Shown: positions 22,901 through 31,324, counted from the stretch's first letter. The stretch: DNA of 64,000 nucleotides from Clostridia bacterium (GCA_900759015.1 CAAEUE010000019.1:1-64000); one strand, 5' to 3'. Notes: generated from the letters alone by a model not told the origin. Numbers and translations: made by a program.

Positions 22901-23821
22901 ATGATACAAATTGGATGCAATTATATTGTTAACCAAGATAGAAAAAACAGTAATGATAATCTATATAGTTATTTAGTCAAAAATAACTATATAGATATTT
23001 TAAAATTTCCGGGTAAGTTATGCAATTATGTGGAATTTTATAATTGTTTAAATTTAGCCAAAAAAATAAATATAAAAATTGATTTACATGGTTTACCAAA
23101 TATGGAACCACGAACACATAGCAAGAGAATGCTTAAAAATATTGAATGGGATAAATTACCAGATAATTTAATGCTTTTAAATAATAAGAAACGTATAAGC
23201 ACTCATATAGGTGCTGAAAATAATGAAAACATAAATGAATCTAAGTATATTCTTAATGAGAATATTAAATATTTAAAAGATAAATTTTATGAAAAATATA
23301 ATGAAGAAATTAAATTTGGTGGAGAAAATCAATCTGGTGGATATAAATTACCATTAGTTGAAATTTCACCAAAGACAATAAGTGAGACATGGAATATTTT
23401 AGATTTTGGAGTTTTTGATATATCACATGCTAAACTTGCAGCTATTGATTTAAAAATTAGTTATGATGATTATTTAAAATCATTGTTTAATAAGGAAAAA
23501 GTAAAGATATTACATGTTTCGGGAAATGTAGATAAAACAGGAAAATTTGAAGATAAAGTAGACAAACATCTTATAATGGATAAAACTGAAATAAAAGATA
23601 TTATTAAAACTATTAAAGAATTTAAAAATTTAGATTTAATAATATCAGAATTTGCCTTTAATTCAAAATATAGCTTTAAAAAGGAATTATTAATAGAAAT
23701 GTGTACACTTAATAAAATAGTTGAAACATTGGATGAAAAAGAAAGCATTAAAACATATGACTATTTATCTGCAAATCTTGATGATGATTTATCAAATTTA
23801 GAATGTATAAAATCAATTTAA
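22901..23821 (+). CDS. TIM-barrel protein resembling xylose-isomerase-like or DUF692 (MNIO) metalloenzymes
   Basis: This 306-residue soluble protein is not a clear member of any family I can name. The order of polar residues at strand ends suggests a metal-binding (beta/alpha)8 barrel. They are IDLHGLPN, ISTHIGAEN, KFGGENQSGG, FGVFDISHAKLAA, VKILHVSGN, DKHLIMD and LIISEFAF. Spacing of the E-N, D-x-x-H and H-x-x-G pairs recalls DUF692/MNIO oxidases, and also sugar-phosphate isomerase/epimerase proteins. It starts 2 bases after the GT4 gene. Its SDR and GT neighbours point to sugar or small-molecule chemistry. Fold is likely, reaction unknown. Confidence 0.55.
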   Translation: MIQIGCNYIVNQDRKNSNDNLYSYLVKNNYIDILKFPGKLCNYVEFYNCLNLAKKINIKIDLHGLPNMEPRTHSKRMLKNIEWDKLPDNLMLLNNKKRISTHIGAENNENINESKYILNENIKYLKDKFYEKYNEEIKFGGENQSGGYKLPLVEISPKTISETWNILDFGVFDISHAKLAAIDLKISYDDYLKSLFNKEKVKILHVSGNVDKTGKFEDKVDKHLIMDKTEIKDIIKTIKEFKNLDLIISEFAFNSKYSFKKELLIEMCTLNKIVETLDEKESIKTYDYLSANLDDDLSNLECIKSI

Positions 23822-23837
23822 TAATAGGGGGGATCAT

Positions 23838-24569
23838 ATGGAAAATTCAGTTATTGTAATTACAGGAGGACATGGTGGAATAGGTAGAGTTGTAGTATAT
23901 AATTTATTAAAAAATGGTGCAAAGGTTATTGTGCTAGATAAAAATGATACTACATCTACGAAAATCAAGGAAAATGAAAACTATACTTTTATCAAAACAG
24001 ATGTTACTAAGTTAGAAGATTTACAATATGCTCATAAATTAATTAAAGAGAAATATGGACATATTAATTATTTAATTAGTATGGCTGGTATAAATATGAA
24101 GAGTGAAGTAAATGGAATTAAAGGAATAACATTTAGTGATATAGATAAATCTATAAAATTAAATCTTACAGCCCATATTTATCTTATAAAAGTAATGTTG
24201 GATTTAATAGAAGAATCTAGAGCTAAAGATAAAAGAGCAATATTAATGATATCTTCCATAAATGCAATAACTGGATATGGTTTACCTGCCTATAGTGCGG
24301 CTAAATCAGGAATTTATGGATTTATGAAAGCTATTTTAAATGAATTGGGAAAATCAAGTATAAGGGTAAATACAATTTCATTAGGAACAGTACCTCATAT
24401 GGACCAAGAAGTAAAGGGTGACGAATATTTTGAACACTATGTAAAGCATTTAGCAATTAAGCATTTTGTTAGACCAACAGATGTTTATGATACAATATAT
24501 TCTTTATTAGAAATTTCAAAATGTATAAATGGTCAGAATATTGTACTAGATATGGGACAAAGTGTTTAA
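23838..24569 (+). CDS. Short-chain dehydrogenase/reductase
   Basis: This 243-residue classical SDR has the nucleotide motif TGGHGGIGRVV and the NAG-like SMAGINMKS. The catalytic Ser in MISSINAITG and the catalytic pair in YSAAKSGIYGFMKA follow. After the first strand, IVLDKND has an acidic residue, which favours NAD(H) over NADP(H). It oxidises or reduces a hydroxyl, probably on a sugar or sugar-derived intermediate given the operon. It starts behind AGGGGGG and is 16 bases from the TIM-barrel gene. Confidence 0.9.
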   Translation: MENSVIVITGGHGGIGRVVVYNLLKNGAKVIVLDKNDTTSTKIKENENYTFIKTDVTKLEDLQYAHKLIKEKYGHINYLISMAGINMKSEVNGIKGITFSDIDKSIKLNLTAHIYLIKVMLDLIEESRAKDKRAILMISSINAITGYGLPAYSAAKSGIYGFMKAILNELGKSSIRVNTISLGTVPHMDQEVKGDEYFEHYVKHLAIKHFVRPTDVYDTIYSLLEISKCINGQNIVLDMGQSV

Positions 24570-24583
24570 AAAGGAGTATTTAT

Positions 24584-25402
24584 ATGAAAAAAATATCTAT
24601 TATAGTACCAGTATACAATGCTGAAAAGACTATTGAAAAAACAATTAAATCTGTATTAAAAAATAAAAGAACAGATATTGAATTAATAATTGTGATTGAT
24701 GGATCAACAGATAATTCATTAAAAATATGTGCGAAAATGAAAGAAATAGATAATAGAATAAAAATAATTATACAAGAAAACAAAGGTACATATAGTGCAA
24801 GGTTAGCTGGAATAAGCAATGCAACTGGCAAATATTTAATGTTTTTAGATGCAGATGATGAATATCTAGATAATATTTTTGATAAAATGGATAATATTAT
24901 ACAAAAATATTCACCTGATCTAATTAAATTCAGATATAAAAAAGATGAATATGAGCAATATAAATATTTTGAAAAAGATGAAGTACTTTTAAAAAAAGAA
25001 AAATTTAATCAAAAGGTTTATCCTATGTTTTTAGATGGATTTCAATTAAATGCTATTTGGAATTGTTGTATAAAAAAAGATATTTTTAAAAAGTTAGATA
25101 TTAGTCCACGCAAAATAAAATATGGTGAAGATTTAATGATGAATTTAGAAATTTTTACTAAAATTAATTCTGCTGTATTTCTTAATGACATTTATTATTA
25201 TTATAACACCAATGTAAATAGTGTTACACAGTCTCGCAACAATAAAGCTAAATGGTTTAAAAATTTAGAAGATGCAATAGAAGTATATTCATCATTATTT
25301 TATTATTTAAAAATTTGGAATATGGACACACTTGAAAACATTAAAATTGTAAAAGAAAGATTAAAAAAGGAAACAGATGTAATTATTAAAATTTTAAAAT
25401 AA
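24584..25402 (+). CDS. Glycosyltransferase family 2 (GT-A)
   Basis: This 272-residue GT-A enzyme starts MKKISIIVPVYNAEKTIEKT. The nucleotide-sugar site ELIIVIDGSTDNS and the metal-binding FLDADDEYLD (DxD) are clear. The acceptor half carries KYGEDLMMNLEIF, the usual E-D pair. ATG 24584 follows AAGGAG. A longer in-frame ORF starting at 24521 overlaps the SDR gene without a ribosome site. It is the last gene of the operon and is followed by a terminator. It probably extends the product started by the GT4 enzyme. Confidence 0.9.
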   Translation: MKKISIIVPVYNAEKTIEKTIKSVLKNKRTDIELIIVIDGSTDNSLKICAKMKEIDNRIKIIIQENKGTYSARLAGISNATGKYLMFLDADDEYLDNIFDKMDNIIQKYSPDLIKFRYKKDEYEQYKYFEKDEVLLKKEKFNQKVYPMFLDGFQLNAIWNCCIKKDIFKKLDISPRKIKYGEDLMMNLEIFTKINSAVFLNDIYYYYNTNVNSVTQSRNNKAKWFKNLEDAIEVYSSLFYYLKIWNMDTLENIKIVKERLKKETDVIIKILK

Positions 25403-25421
25403 TTTATACTGTAAGGAAATT

Positions 25422-25468
25422 AAAAAAGATGAAGGATTTTTATTCATTAAAACCTTTCATCTTTTTTT
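25422..25468. terminator. Terminator at the end of the lactonase-GT2 operon
   Basis: AAAAAAGATGAAGG (25422-25435) pairs with CCTTTCATCTTTTTTT (25453-25468) with one bulge. Both strands carry A or T runs, so it can act in either direction. Confidence 0.75.
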
Positions 25469-25503
25469 ATATAGAAAATTTTGTATGTATTTTGAAAAAA
25501 CTA

Positions 25504-25552
25504 TTGCACAAAAACAAATGTTCTTATATAATCTTTGTACGAACATTTATTC
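25504..25552 (+). promoter_or_regulatory. Promoter with two LexA-box-like sites before the LysM gene
   Basis: TTGCAC (25504-25509), 17 bases and a perfect TATAAT (25527-25532). AAACAAATGTTC lies in the spacer and GAACATTTATTC (25541-25552) lies just after the -10 box. Each is one base away from the GAAC-N4-GTTC core of Gram-positive LexA operators. Their positions would allow LexA to block initiation. Confidence 0.5.
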
Positions 25553-25573
25553 TGCTTGTGAGGAGGAATTTAT

Positions 25574-25849
25574 ATGAAAGTAAAAAGAGGGATAGTTTTA
25601 ATAATATTTATTTTAATAATTATATTTGCTAAATCTAGTTATTCAAAAGAAGAAATAGATTATAAAATAAAAAATGTATATGAAGGAGATACATTATGGT
25701 CAATAGCTAGATTAGAACAAGAAAATAATGCATATTATGAAGGAAAAGATATAAGGTATGTAATAAATGATATAAAATATAATAATAATTTAAAAAAATC
25801 TATTTTGTATGAGGGGATGCAATTAAAAATCCCTTCAAAGCATAAATAA
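25574..25849 (+). CDS. Small membrane-anchored LysM protein, YneA-like candidate
   Basis: This 91-residue protein has one N-terminal membrane segment or uncleaved signal (residues 6-24). One LysM domain follows (IKNVYEGDTLWSIARLEQ to YEGMQLKIPSKHK), placing it outside the membrane and bound to peptidoglycan. Size and architecture equal B. subtilis YneA, the SOS-induced cell-division suppressor. The two LexA-like boxes over its promoter point the same way. No lexA gene lies beside it here, unlike in Bacillus. It starts behind GAGGAGG. The function is inferred, the domains are clear. Confidence 0.65.
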   Translation: MKVKRGIVLIIFILIIIFAKSSYSKEEIDYKIKNVYEGDTLWSIARLEQENNAYYEGKDIRYVINDIKYNNNLKKSILYEGMQLKIPSKHK

Positions 25850-25891
25850 GTAAACAGACAGGTTTATACAATTTAAATTTACAATATTTAC

Positions 25892-25920
25892 TTGAAAATA
25901 TCATATATGAATTATATAAT
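25892..25920 (+). promoter_or_regulatory. Promoter of the glucosaminidase gene
   Basis: TTGAAA (25892-25897), 17 bases, TATAAT (25915-25920). The leader before the start codon is about 55 bases. Confidence 0.65.
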
Positions 25921-25983
25921 TTGATAAAATAGTAAAATCAAAAATTTCATTAAAATTTTAAAGGAGTAAATAATATTAAATAA

Positions 25984-27060
25984 ATGAAAAAATACTCAAG
26001 CAAACATGTAATAAAAACAATAAGAAATACTATTAAACGTATTCCACCAAGATTAATTGCATTTATCCTAATAATTGTTATAGTACTATCTGCAATTATT
26101 GGAATTATTATAGTACAAAGTTCAAAACAAAAATGGGTTACATATACAGGAGATAATTTAAATGAAAATAAATATCCAGGTTATAAAGAGCTTCTAGATG
26201 ATCTAAAAAAGGAACATCCAAATTGGTCTTTTACTTTACTTTATACAAAATTAAGCTGGAATAGTGTAATTAACCACGAAGGACATTCTAATAATAGAAA
26301 TAAACCATTAAACTTAATACCAGACTCATCTAGGTATTCTGGAGAATGGCAATGTGAAAAAGATAATGGAAAAAAATATGATAATGGAAGTTGGCTATGT
26401 GCTTCTACAAAGGCTATTGAATATAAAATGGATCCTAGAAATATGCTAAATTCTAAAGATATATTTCAATTAAAAGAATTAAATTACGAAGAAAAAGCTG
26501 TTACAAAAGACGGAATAATGAGTAAAACAAAAGATAGTTTTTTGGAAGGAGAAACTATTGCAGAATCAATAATTGAAGCTGGAAAGAAAAATGATATAGA
26601 TCCATATTTTATTGTATCTAGATTAATACAAGAGCAAGGTAAAAATGGTACTAAATTATCACGAGGATATGAATATAATGGAAAAACTGTATATAATCCT
26701 TTTAATATTGCAGCATCAGGAAATTCACAAACAAGTATTTTAAATAATGCAGCTGAATATGCATATTCACAAGAATGGTTTTCTTTGGAAAAAGCTTTAT
26801 TAGAAGGTGTCGATTTTATAAATACACGTTACATGGATATAGGTCAAAATACCTTATATTTACAAAAATTTGATGTTATAAAAGAAAATGAATTATATTC
26901 AAATCAATATATGCAAAATTTATTAGCACCAACATCTGAAAGCAGTATTTTATTAGATCAATATGAAAGCTCAAACACGGTAGATGTTGAGTTGAATTTT
27001 ATAATACCAATTTATGAAAATATGCCAAAGACAATATCAGAAAAACCAAAAGAAGGATAA
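25984..27060 (+). CDS. Membrane-anchored N-acetylglucosaminidase (GH73-like)
   Basis: This 358-residue protein has an N-terminal anchor (residues 25-45, LIAFILIIVIVLSAIIGI). The extracellular hydrolase domain follows. The region around residue 205 (DPYFIVSRLIQEQGKNG) supplies the catalytic Glu, and VYNPFNIAASG is the typical substrate-groove segment. This is the pattern of autolytic endo-beta-N-acetylglucosaminidases that cut peptidoglycan glycan chains. The only usable ATG is at 25984, because TAA precedes it in frame. It is 17 bases from AAGGAG, unusually far, with a tiny ATT-AAA-TAA frame between. It lies just before a phospholipase-like gene. Confidence 0.75.
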   Translation: MKKYSSKHVIKTIRNTIKRIPPRLIAFILIIVIVLSAIIGIIIVQSSKQKWVTYTGDNLNENKYPGYKELLDDLKKEHPNWSFTLLYTKLSWNSVINHEGHSNNRNKPLNLIPDSSRYSGEWQCEKDNGKKYDNGSWLCASTKAIEYKMDPRNMLNSKDIFQLKELNYEEKAVTKDGIMSKTKDSFLEGETIAESIIEAGKKNDIDPYFIVSRLIQEQGKNGTKLSRGYEYNGKTVYNPFNIAASGNSQTSILNNAAEYAYSQEWFSLEKALLEGVDFINTRYMDIGQNTLYLQKFDVIKENELYSNQYMQNLLAPTSESSILLDQYESSNTVDVELNFIIPIYENMPKTISEKPKEG

Positions 27061-27076
27061 ACAAAGGAGAATAAAA

Positions 27077-27709
27077 ATGAGTTCAATAATTAGTCATGTA
27101 TATATATCAAATATATTAAAAGAAAAGTACAATTTGGGTGATGAATTTTTATATGGAGCAATACTACCAGACATATTACATAAAGCTATAAAAGCTCAAA
27201 CTAGAGAAATGACACATTATTTGCGCCATGGAATCTTATATGGTTCAGAAGGAGATTATCCAGATGTAGAAAGATTTATAATTGAAAATACAGAAATATT
27301 ACCTAAAAGTCAAATGATGCAAGGCTATTTGGCACATTTAATTGAAGATATGTTATGGTTTAGTATATATATACCAAAAATGACCATTGAAAAAGATAAA
27401 AAAACTATTATTTATAAAAAAGATAATTCGATACATACAGATGACGAATTTAGAAATGATATTTATTCTGATTATACAATTATAGATAGATATCTTTTAA
27501 AGAAGACAGACCTTAATATAAATGAATTACAAAGAGAATTTTTGGCAATATCAGATGATATAAATTTAAAGAATACAATTAAAGATAATTTTAAATTATT
27601 TGATTTGCGAAATGAAAATTTGATTTTAATTTCTTTTGATATGCTTGAAGAATATATAAAAGCTTCTTTAGAAAAAGTAAGTATAGTATTAGATAAATTA
27701 TATAGATAA
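27077..27709 (+). CDS. Zinc-dependent phospholipase C-like protein, paralog of the 1775 gene
   Basis: This 210-residue protein shares the spaced metal-ligand pattern of the 177-residue protein at 1775: SHVYISNIL, AILPDILH, MTHYLRHG and YLAHLIEDMLWF. This fits the helical zinc phospholipase-C/S1-P1 nuclease fold. It lacks a signal peptide. The ATG 27077 follows AAAGGAG at 6 bases. An ORF starting at 27014 inside the glucosaminidase gene is just an open frame. It is probably cotranscribed with the cell-wall hydrolase. Enzymatic activity is not proven by sequence. Confidence 0.55.
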   Translation: MSSIISHVYISNILKEKYNLGDEFLYGAILPDILHKAIKAQTREMTHYLRHGILYGSEGDYPDVERFIIENTEILPKSQMMQGYLAHLIEDMLWFSIYIPKMTIEKDKKTIIYKKDNSIHTDDEFRNDIYSDYTIIDRYLLKKTDLNINELQREFLAISDDINLKNTIKDNFKLFDLRNENLILISFDMLEEYIKASLEKVSIVLDKLYR

Positions 27710-27751
27710 AAGAGTAGCTTTTTTATATTTATTCAATAGCACGAATTATGA

Positions 27752-27783
27752 AAAGAGAAAGATAATTAATTACCTTTCTCTTT
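27752..27783 (+). terminator. Terminator after the 27077 gene
   Basis: AAAGAGAAAG (27752-27761) pairs perfectly with CTTTCTCTTT (27774-27783) around a 12-base loop. The trailing T run is short (TTTATT), so termination may be partial. Confidence 0.6.
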
Positions 27784-27930
27784 ATTGCTATTTTGAAAAT
27801 AAATTTATAATTGGTAGTAGAAAAATAATAATAATTAATATATAATACTTATAAATACAATTTAATATTTTATTTTTAAAAAATGCAGACGCTATGGATA
27901 AATCTCTTTATTGAAAGAAGGAAAATTTAT

Positions 27931-28287
27931 ATGGAAAATGAATATGAGGTAATTTCTAATTTAAATAATGAAACAAAGAGTATATATGAAAAACATTACA
28001 AGACAGAAAACTATGAATTATTAATAAATGATGCTGATTTTATTTTAGCAAAAAAGAACATTTGTAAAGAAACAAATTTAGAACACGAAAAATTAATTTC
28101 TACAGTTCTTAAAAGTATGTTAAAAAAATATAATGATTATGGAATATTATATATTAATTTAACAAAAGAATTTAATTCTATTTTAAAGGCTATTGAAAAT
28201 ATTCCAAATATTCGACCAAGTGATAATGCTATAACATGGCCATTAAGACAAGCTATAACTAGAGCTATTATAGATAAAAATAGATAG
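27931..28287 (+). CDS. Hypothetical protein
   Basis: I do not recognise this 118-residue soluble helical protein. It begins MENEYEVISNLNNETKS and ends PLRQAITRAIIDKNR. ATG 27931 follows GAAGGAA, and the earlier in-frame ATG at 27883 lacks a ribosome site. It is the last gene before the accessory region with the Fic gene. A terminator-like hairpin (AGATTGGTT/AACTAATCT plus T run) follows at 28428-28458. Confidence 0.6.
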   Translation: MENEYEVISNLNNETKSIYEKHYKTENYELLINDADFILAKKNICKETNLEHEKLISTVLKSMLKKYNDYGILYINLTKEFNSILKAIENIPNIRPSDNAITWPLRQAITRAIIDKNR

Positions 28288-28424
28288 TTTTACTAATAAG
28301 TCAATATTTTCTTTTTGAAAACTGTTGAAGAAATTATAATAAATTAAAAGAAATGTAAATTATTATTAATAAAAAATTGATAAGTAAAACATTAAAGATA
28401 AGATATGTATGATTAAAAATATGT

Positions 28425-28740
28425 ATAGATTGGTTTGAAATATAACTAATCTTTTTTTTATTTGATTAAAACGATAGAGTAGGGGGAATAGCACATTTTT
28501 TATATAAAAAATAAATTTTTTGATTATTCTAATTAATATAATATTTGCATTGTATACTATAATTTTATAAATTTTGTAATTAGTGTTATGACAGTAATTA
28601 CAAATTAAGATTATACAAAATAATGACCTTCTAGAATTTATTTTAAGGCGTTTATATTTTATAGGCATATAGTTTGTTGTCTGTCAAATAAGACAAATAT
28701 AGAAAATAGGTACTTTGAAGATTTTTGGAAAATTTTTGTA
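28425..28740 (+). repeat. Degenerate about 315-base repeat unit, complete copy
   Basis: Three consecutive blocks recur in the same order further on. 28425-28505 matches 30882-30960, 28525-28660 matches 31325-31465, and 28635-28740 matches 31598-31709. Many stretches of 15 to 25 bases are identical, with substitutions and indels between. The first block includes a terminator-like hairpin. Confidence 0.7.
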
Positions 28741-28871
28741 TAATATGTATAAAATTTTTGTTTTTCATTATAATATATATGATTAGTTACAAAAATAAAA
28801 ACTTGATTTTGAAAAATATGACTATTATATTTTTATAATGATTTAAAGATATATTGAAAAAATATCAAAAA

Positions 28872-28959
28872 TTATACATGTTTTTAAGATATGTATAATT
28901 TTTTCGATTTTTTATACATATTTATTGAAAATGTATAAAAAATGTGATATTTTATACAT
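28872..28959 (+). promoter_or_regulatory. Array of five alternating TTATACAT/ATGTATAA octamers before fic
   Basis: Perfect octamers start at 28872, 28891, 28912, 28931 and 28952, alternating in orientation. The start-to-start distances are 19, 21, 19 and 21 bases, about two helical turns each. A sixth copy is at 28745 and a near copy at 28736. The last ends 14 bases before the fic start. Such phasing is typical of cooperative binding of a dimeric regulator on one DNA face. Confidence 0.65.
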
Positions 28960-28973
28960 ATGGAGGTAAAAAT

Positions 28974-30035
28974 ATGAATTTAGAAATGTTGCCATACAAA
29001 AATGTTAATTTAAAAACAAATAAAATTTTAGAACAATTAACTTTATCATCAAGAGCATTAGCAGAATTGAAAGGTTATGCGAATACAATTCCAAACATGC
29101 ATATTTTAATAAATGCTGTAACAATTAATGAAGCCAAAGACAGTAGTGCTATTGAGAATATTGTTACAACTCATGATGACATTTATAAAGTGCTAACAGA
29201 AAGTGGATACAAGGAAGAAAACGCAAAAGAAGTTGTAGATTATAGAAATGCTATATGGCTAGGATATGAACAAATAAAAAAAGATGGTTATATTAATACA
29301 AATACTATTATTAAAATTCAAGGAACTATTGAACATAATAATGCAGGAATTAGAAAATTACCAGGCACAGAATTAAAAAATTCAATTACTGGAAAGACAA
29401 TATATACTCCACCTCAAAATGAAAAAGAAATAAGAAGTTATTTAAAAAATTTAGAAGAATTTATAAATAATAATGAAGATGGCATAGATCCATTAATAAA
29501 AGTTTGTTTAATACATTATCAATTCGAAAGTATTCATCCTTTTTATGATGGAAATGGAAGAACTGGAAGAATATTAAATATTCTATATCTTGTATTAAAT
29601 AATCTAATTGATAGCCCAATTTTATACTTGAGTAAATATATTAATAAAACAAAACAAGAATATTATAAATTATTTAATGAAGTTAGAAATAATAATAATT
29701 TTGAAGATTGGATTTTATATATTTTAAAAGGTATTGAAATTACATCTAAAGAAACAATAACATTAATTGAAAAGATTCAGAATGAAATGAAAAATTATAA
29801 AGAAGAATTTAGAAACAAATTACCTAAAATATATTCAAAAGAATTATTAGAAAGTTTATTTTATGAAGTGTACACAAAAATATCATATATAGAAAAAGCA
29901 TGTAATGTTACTAGACTTACTGCATCTTCATATTTAAATCAGTTAGAGAAAATTGGCTTATTAGAGTCTGAAAAAGTAGGTAGAGAAAGATTGTACAAGA
30001 ATACTAGGCTAATAAAACTTTTATCTGAAAATTAA
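28974..30035 (+). CDS. Fic domain protein with N-terminal inhibitory motif and C-terminal winged helix
   Basis: Fic enzymes transfer AMP or another nucleotide group onto target proteins. The 353-residue product has the complete active motif HPFYDGNGRTGR near residue 195. Upstream, DSSAIENI gives the S-x-x-x-E-N inhibitory motif (class II, N-terminal). Residues about 300-353 form a winged helix (ISYIEKACNVTRLTASSYL, then a GRERLYKNTR wing), likely DNA-binding. ATG 28974 follows TGGAGGT, and an upstream in-frame start at 28944 lacks a site. The octamer array before the gene suggests autoregulation through this winged helix. No separate antitoxin gene is seen, in keeping with built-in inhibition. 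Confidence 0.92.
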   Translation: MNLEMLPYKNVNLKTNKILEQLTLSSRALAELKGYANTIPNMHILINAVTINEAKDSSAIENIVTTHDDIYKVLTESGYKEENAKEVVDYRNAIWLGYEQIKKDGYINTNTIIKIQGTIEHNNAGIRKLPGTELKNSITGKTIYTPPQNEKEIRSYLKNLEEFINNNEDGIDPLIKVCLIHYQFESIHPFYDGNGRTGRILNILYLVLNNLIDSPILYLSKYINKTKQEYYKLFNEVRNNNNFEDWILYILKGIEITSKETITLIEKIQNEMKNYKEEFRNKLPKIYSKELLESLFYEVYTKISYIEKACNVTRLTASSYLNQLEKIGLLESEKVGRERLYKNTRLIKLLSEN

Positions 30036-30131
30036 TATTTTAGATGCAAGAAAGAATGTTTATATATAATAAAGAAAAATAGTAATTTGTAGTTGAATAA
30101 TTATGAAAAATTCAAAGAGAGGTAATTTATT

Positions 30132-30320
30132 ATGGATAAAAAATTAATATGTAAATTGTTAACAATAGGAAGTGTAATTTTATTAATATTAGCAATGATA
30201 TTTATTTGTTTATGCATTTTTGCGGATGAAAAAAATAATGTATATCTATTTATTTCATTAAGCAGTCTTATATTATCAAGTTTATTTAATATTATAAAAA
30301 GACAATATACAAGAGGCTAA
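30132..30320 (+). CDS. Small membrane protein, 62 residues
   Basis: Two hydrophobic segments (residues 9-31 and 37-56) with a short charged turn (ADEKNN) and a basic end (IKRQYTRG). It begins behind AGAGAGG and lies 96 bases after fic. I know no family for it. It may be a small toxin-like or accessory membrane protein, or simply an orphan of this decaying region. Confidence 0.45.
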   Translation: MDKKLICKLLTIGSVILLILAMIFICLCIFADEKNNVYLFISLSSLILSSLFNIIKRQYTRG

Positions 30321-30338
30321 AAAATAGTAATTTTTTGT

Positions 30339-30509
30339 CTAGATTGGTATTGTTAGATATTACAGCAATGATATTATTTCTATTTTAAATTATGATGACT
30401 TAAATGTAAACAACAATAATATTAATAGAATAGAGCTTTCAAAAATTCTAATGAGTAGATATTCTAGACTAAATATTATTTTGAGCAATGGAGAAAAAAT
30501 CGAATTCTG
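30339..30509 (+). pseudogene. Fragment of an unknown gene, no start codon
   Basis: An open frame of 56 codons between a TAG and a TGA reads IGIVRYYSNDIISILNYDD, then a segment ending SRYSRLNIILSNGEKIEF. The composition is protein-like and the ending recalls bacterial PH-like domains. There is no ribosome site or start codon near its beginning. The fic relic directly follows, so it seems to be a leftover 3' end. Confidence 0.35.
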
Positions 30510-30574
30510 AAAAAATTGGCAGAGAAAGATTGTATAAAAATACTAGATTGATAAAGTTATTATCTGAAAATTAA
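30506..30574 (+). pseudogene. Relic of a second fic gene (last 22 codons)
   Basis: Translation gives SEKIGRERLYKNTRLIKLL and then SEN-stop. This is identical to the last 22 residues of the intact Fic protein except for one Val to Ile change. About a dozen of the 69 bases differ, nearly all at silent positions. The copy was therefore probably once a functional gene that diverged under selection before the rest was lost. Confidence 0.75.
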
Positions 30575-30615
30575 ATCTTATTTAATAAATAGTAAATTGT
30601 AGAGGGAGATAGATT

Positions 30616-30844
30616 ATGAAATTATGTATTTTACCAATTATCGTTGTTTTTTCCTTTTTGGCATTCGAAGCACCCTTTTCAAAAAGAGCAGAAGCAAATG
30701 CTACGCCTTAGAGTGCAACAGGGTATGTGCTGGCACGTGTAGAATTATGATGGTAATTTTTATTGGACACACGATTCAAAAAAATATGAATATTCTCTTG
30801 AAGAATACGGTTTACCTTTTTATCGAGAGTTTAACGAAAAGTAA
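30616..30844 (+). pseudogene. Broken gene for a small secreted protein
   Basis: A good ribosome site (AGAGGGAG) precedes ATG 30616. The first 31 codons look like a signal peptide (MKLCILPIIVVFSFLAFEAP, then SKRAEANATP), but an in-frame TAG follows at 30709. After a further frame change, bases 30746-30841 read YDGNFYWTHDSKKYEYSLEE and continue with YGLPFYREFNEK to a stop. The parts together would make a secreted protein of about 75 residues, now disrupted by one stop and one frameshift. Confidence 0.5.
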
Positions 30845-30881
30845 TTTTAATTTTTAATTTATATAATACAAATTACAATTT

Positions 30882-30960
30882 ATAGATTAGTTTGAAATAT
30901 AACTAATCTTTTTTATTTAGATAAAACGGTAGAGTAGGGGATAGCACATTTTTTAATATA
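30882..30960 (+). repeat. Repeat unit, block 1 second copy
   Basis: Matches 28425-28505, beginning ATAGATTAGTTTGAAATATA and including the AACTAATCT hairpin arm, the T run and GATAGCACATTTTTT. It follows the broken secreted-protein gene. Confidence 0.7.
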
Positions 30961-31324
30961 TAAAAATTATGAAAATATATTAAATAAAATTTTGTGCAAT
31001 CTTCTGTTAGACTAATAATAACTTTTATAAATAAAAATTTTTTTAATATAAAAAATAAATTTTAAAATAAGATTTAAAAATAATTTATAGAAATTTATAA
31101 ATATTTAGAATTTTAAAAATTATAATTTTGTAATACAAACATTGTAATACTAAAAAACGAACATTTGTTATTTAGTGATTTTTTATAGAATTTATATAAT
31201 ATTTTAATTAAATTATTGTTTCATTAACTTCAAAATCGTTTTTAAGCAATTTTAATTATTGAAATGTAATTAATCATTTATTATATAAATTTTGATTTTA
31301 ATGAGTTTCGTTTGCAGATTTATA

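Larger units (their letters stand above)
28288..28973 (+). other. 686-base intergenic region upstream of fic
   Basis: No protein gene is visible. The stretch holds a hairpin followed by a T run (28428-28458, probably ending the 27931 gene). It also holds the first full copy of a roughly 315-base unit (28425-28740) that recurs in three pieces downstream of fic. A candidate promoter (TTGAAG 28715-28720, 18 bases, TATAAT 28739-28744) and the octamer array in front of fic complete it. Confidence 0.7.
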
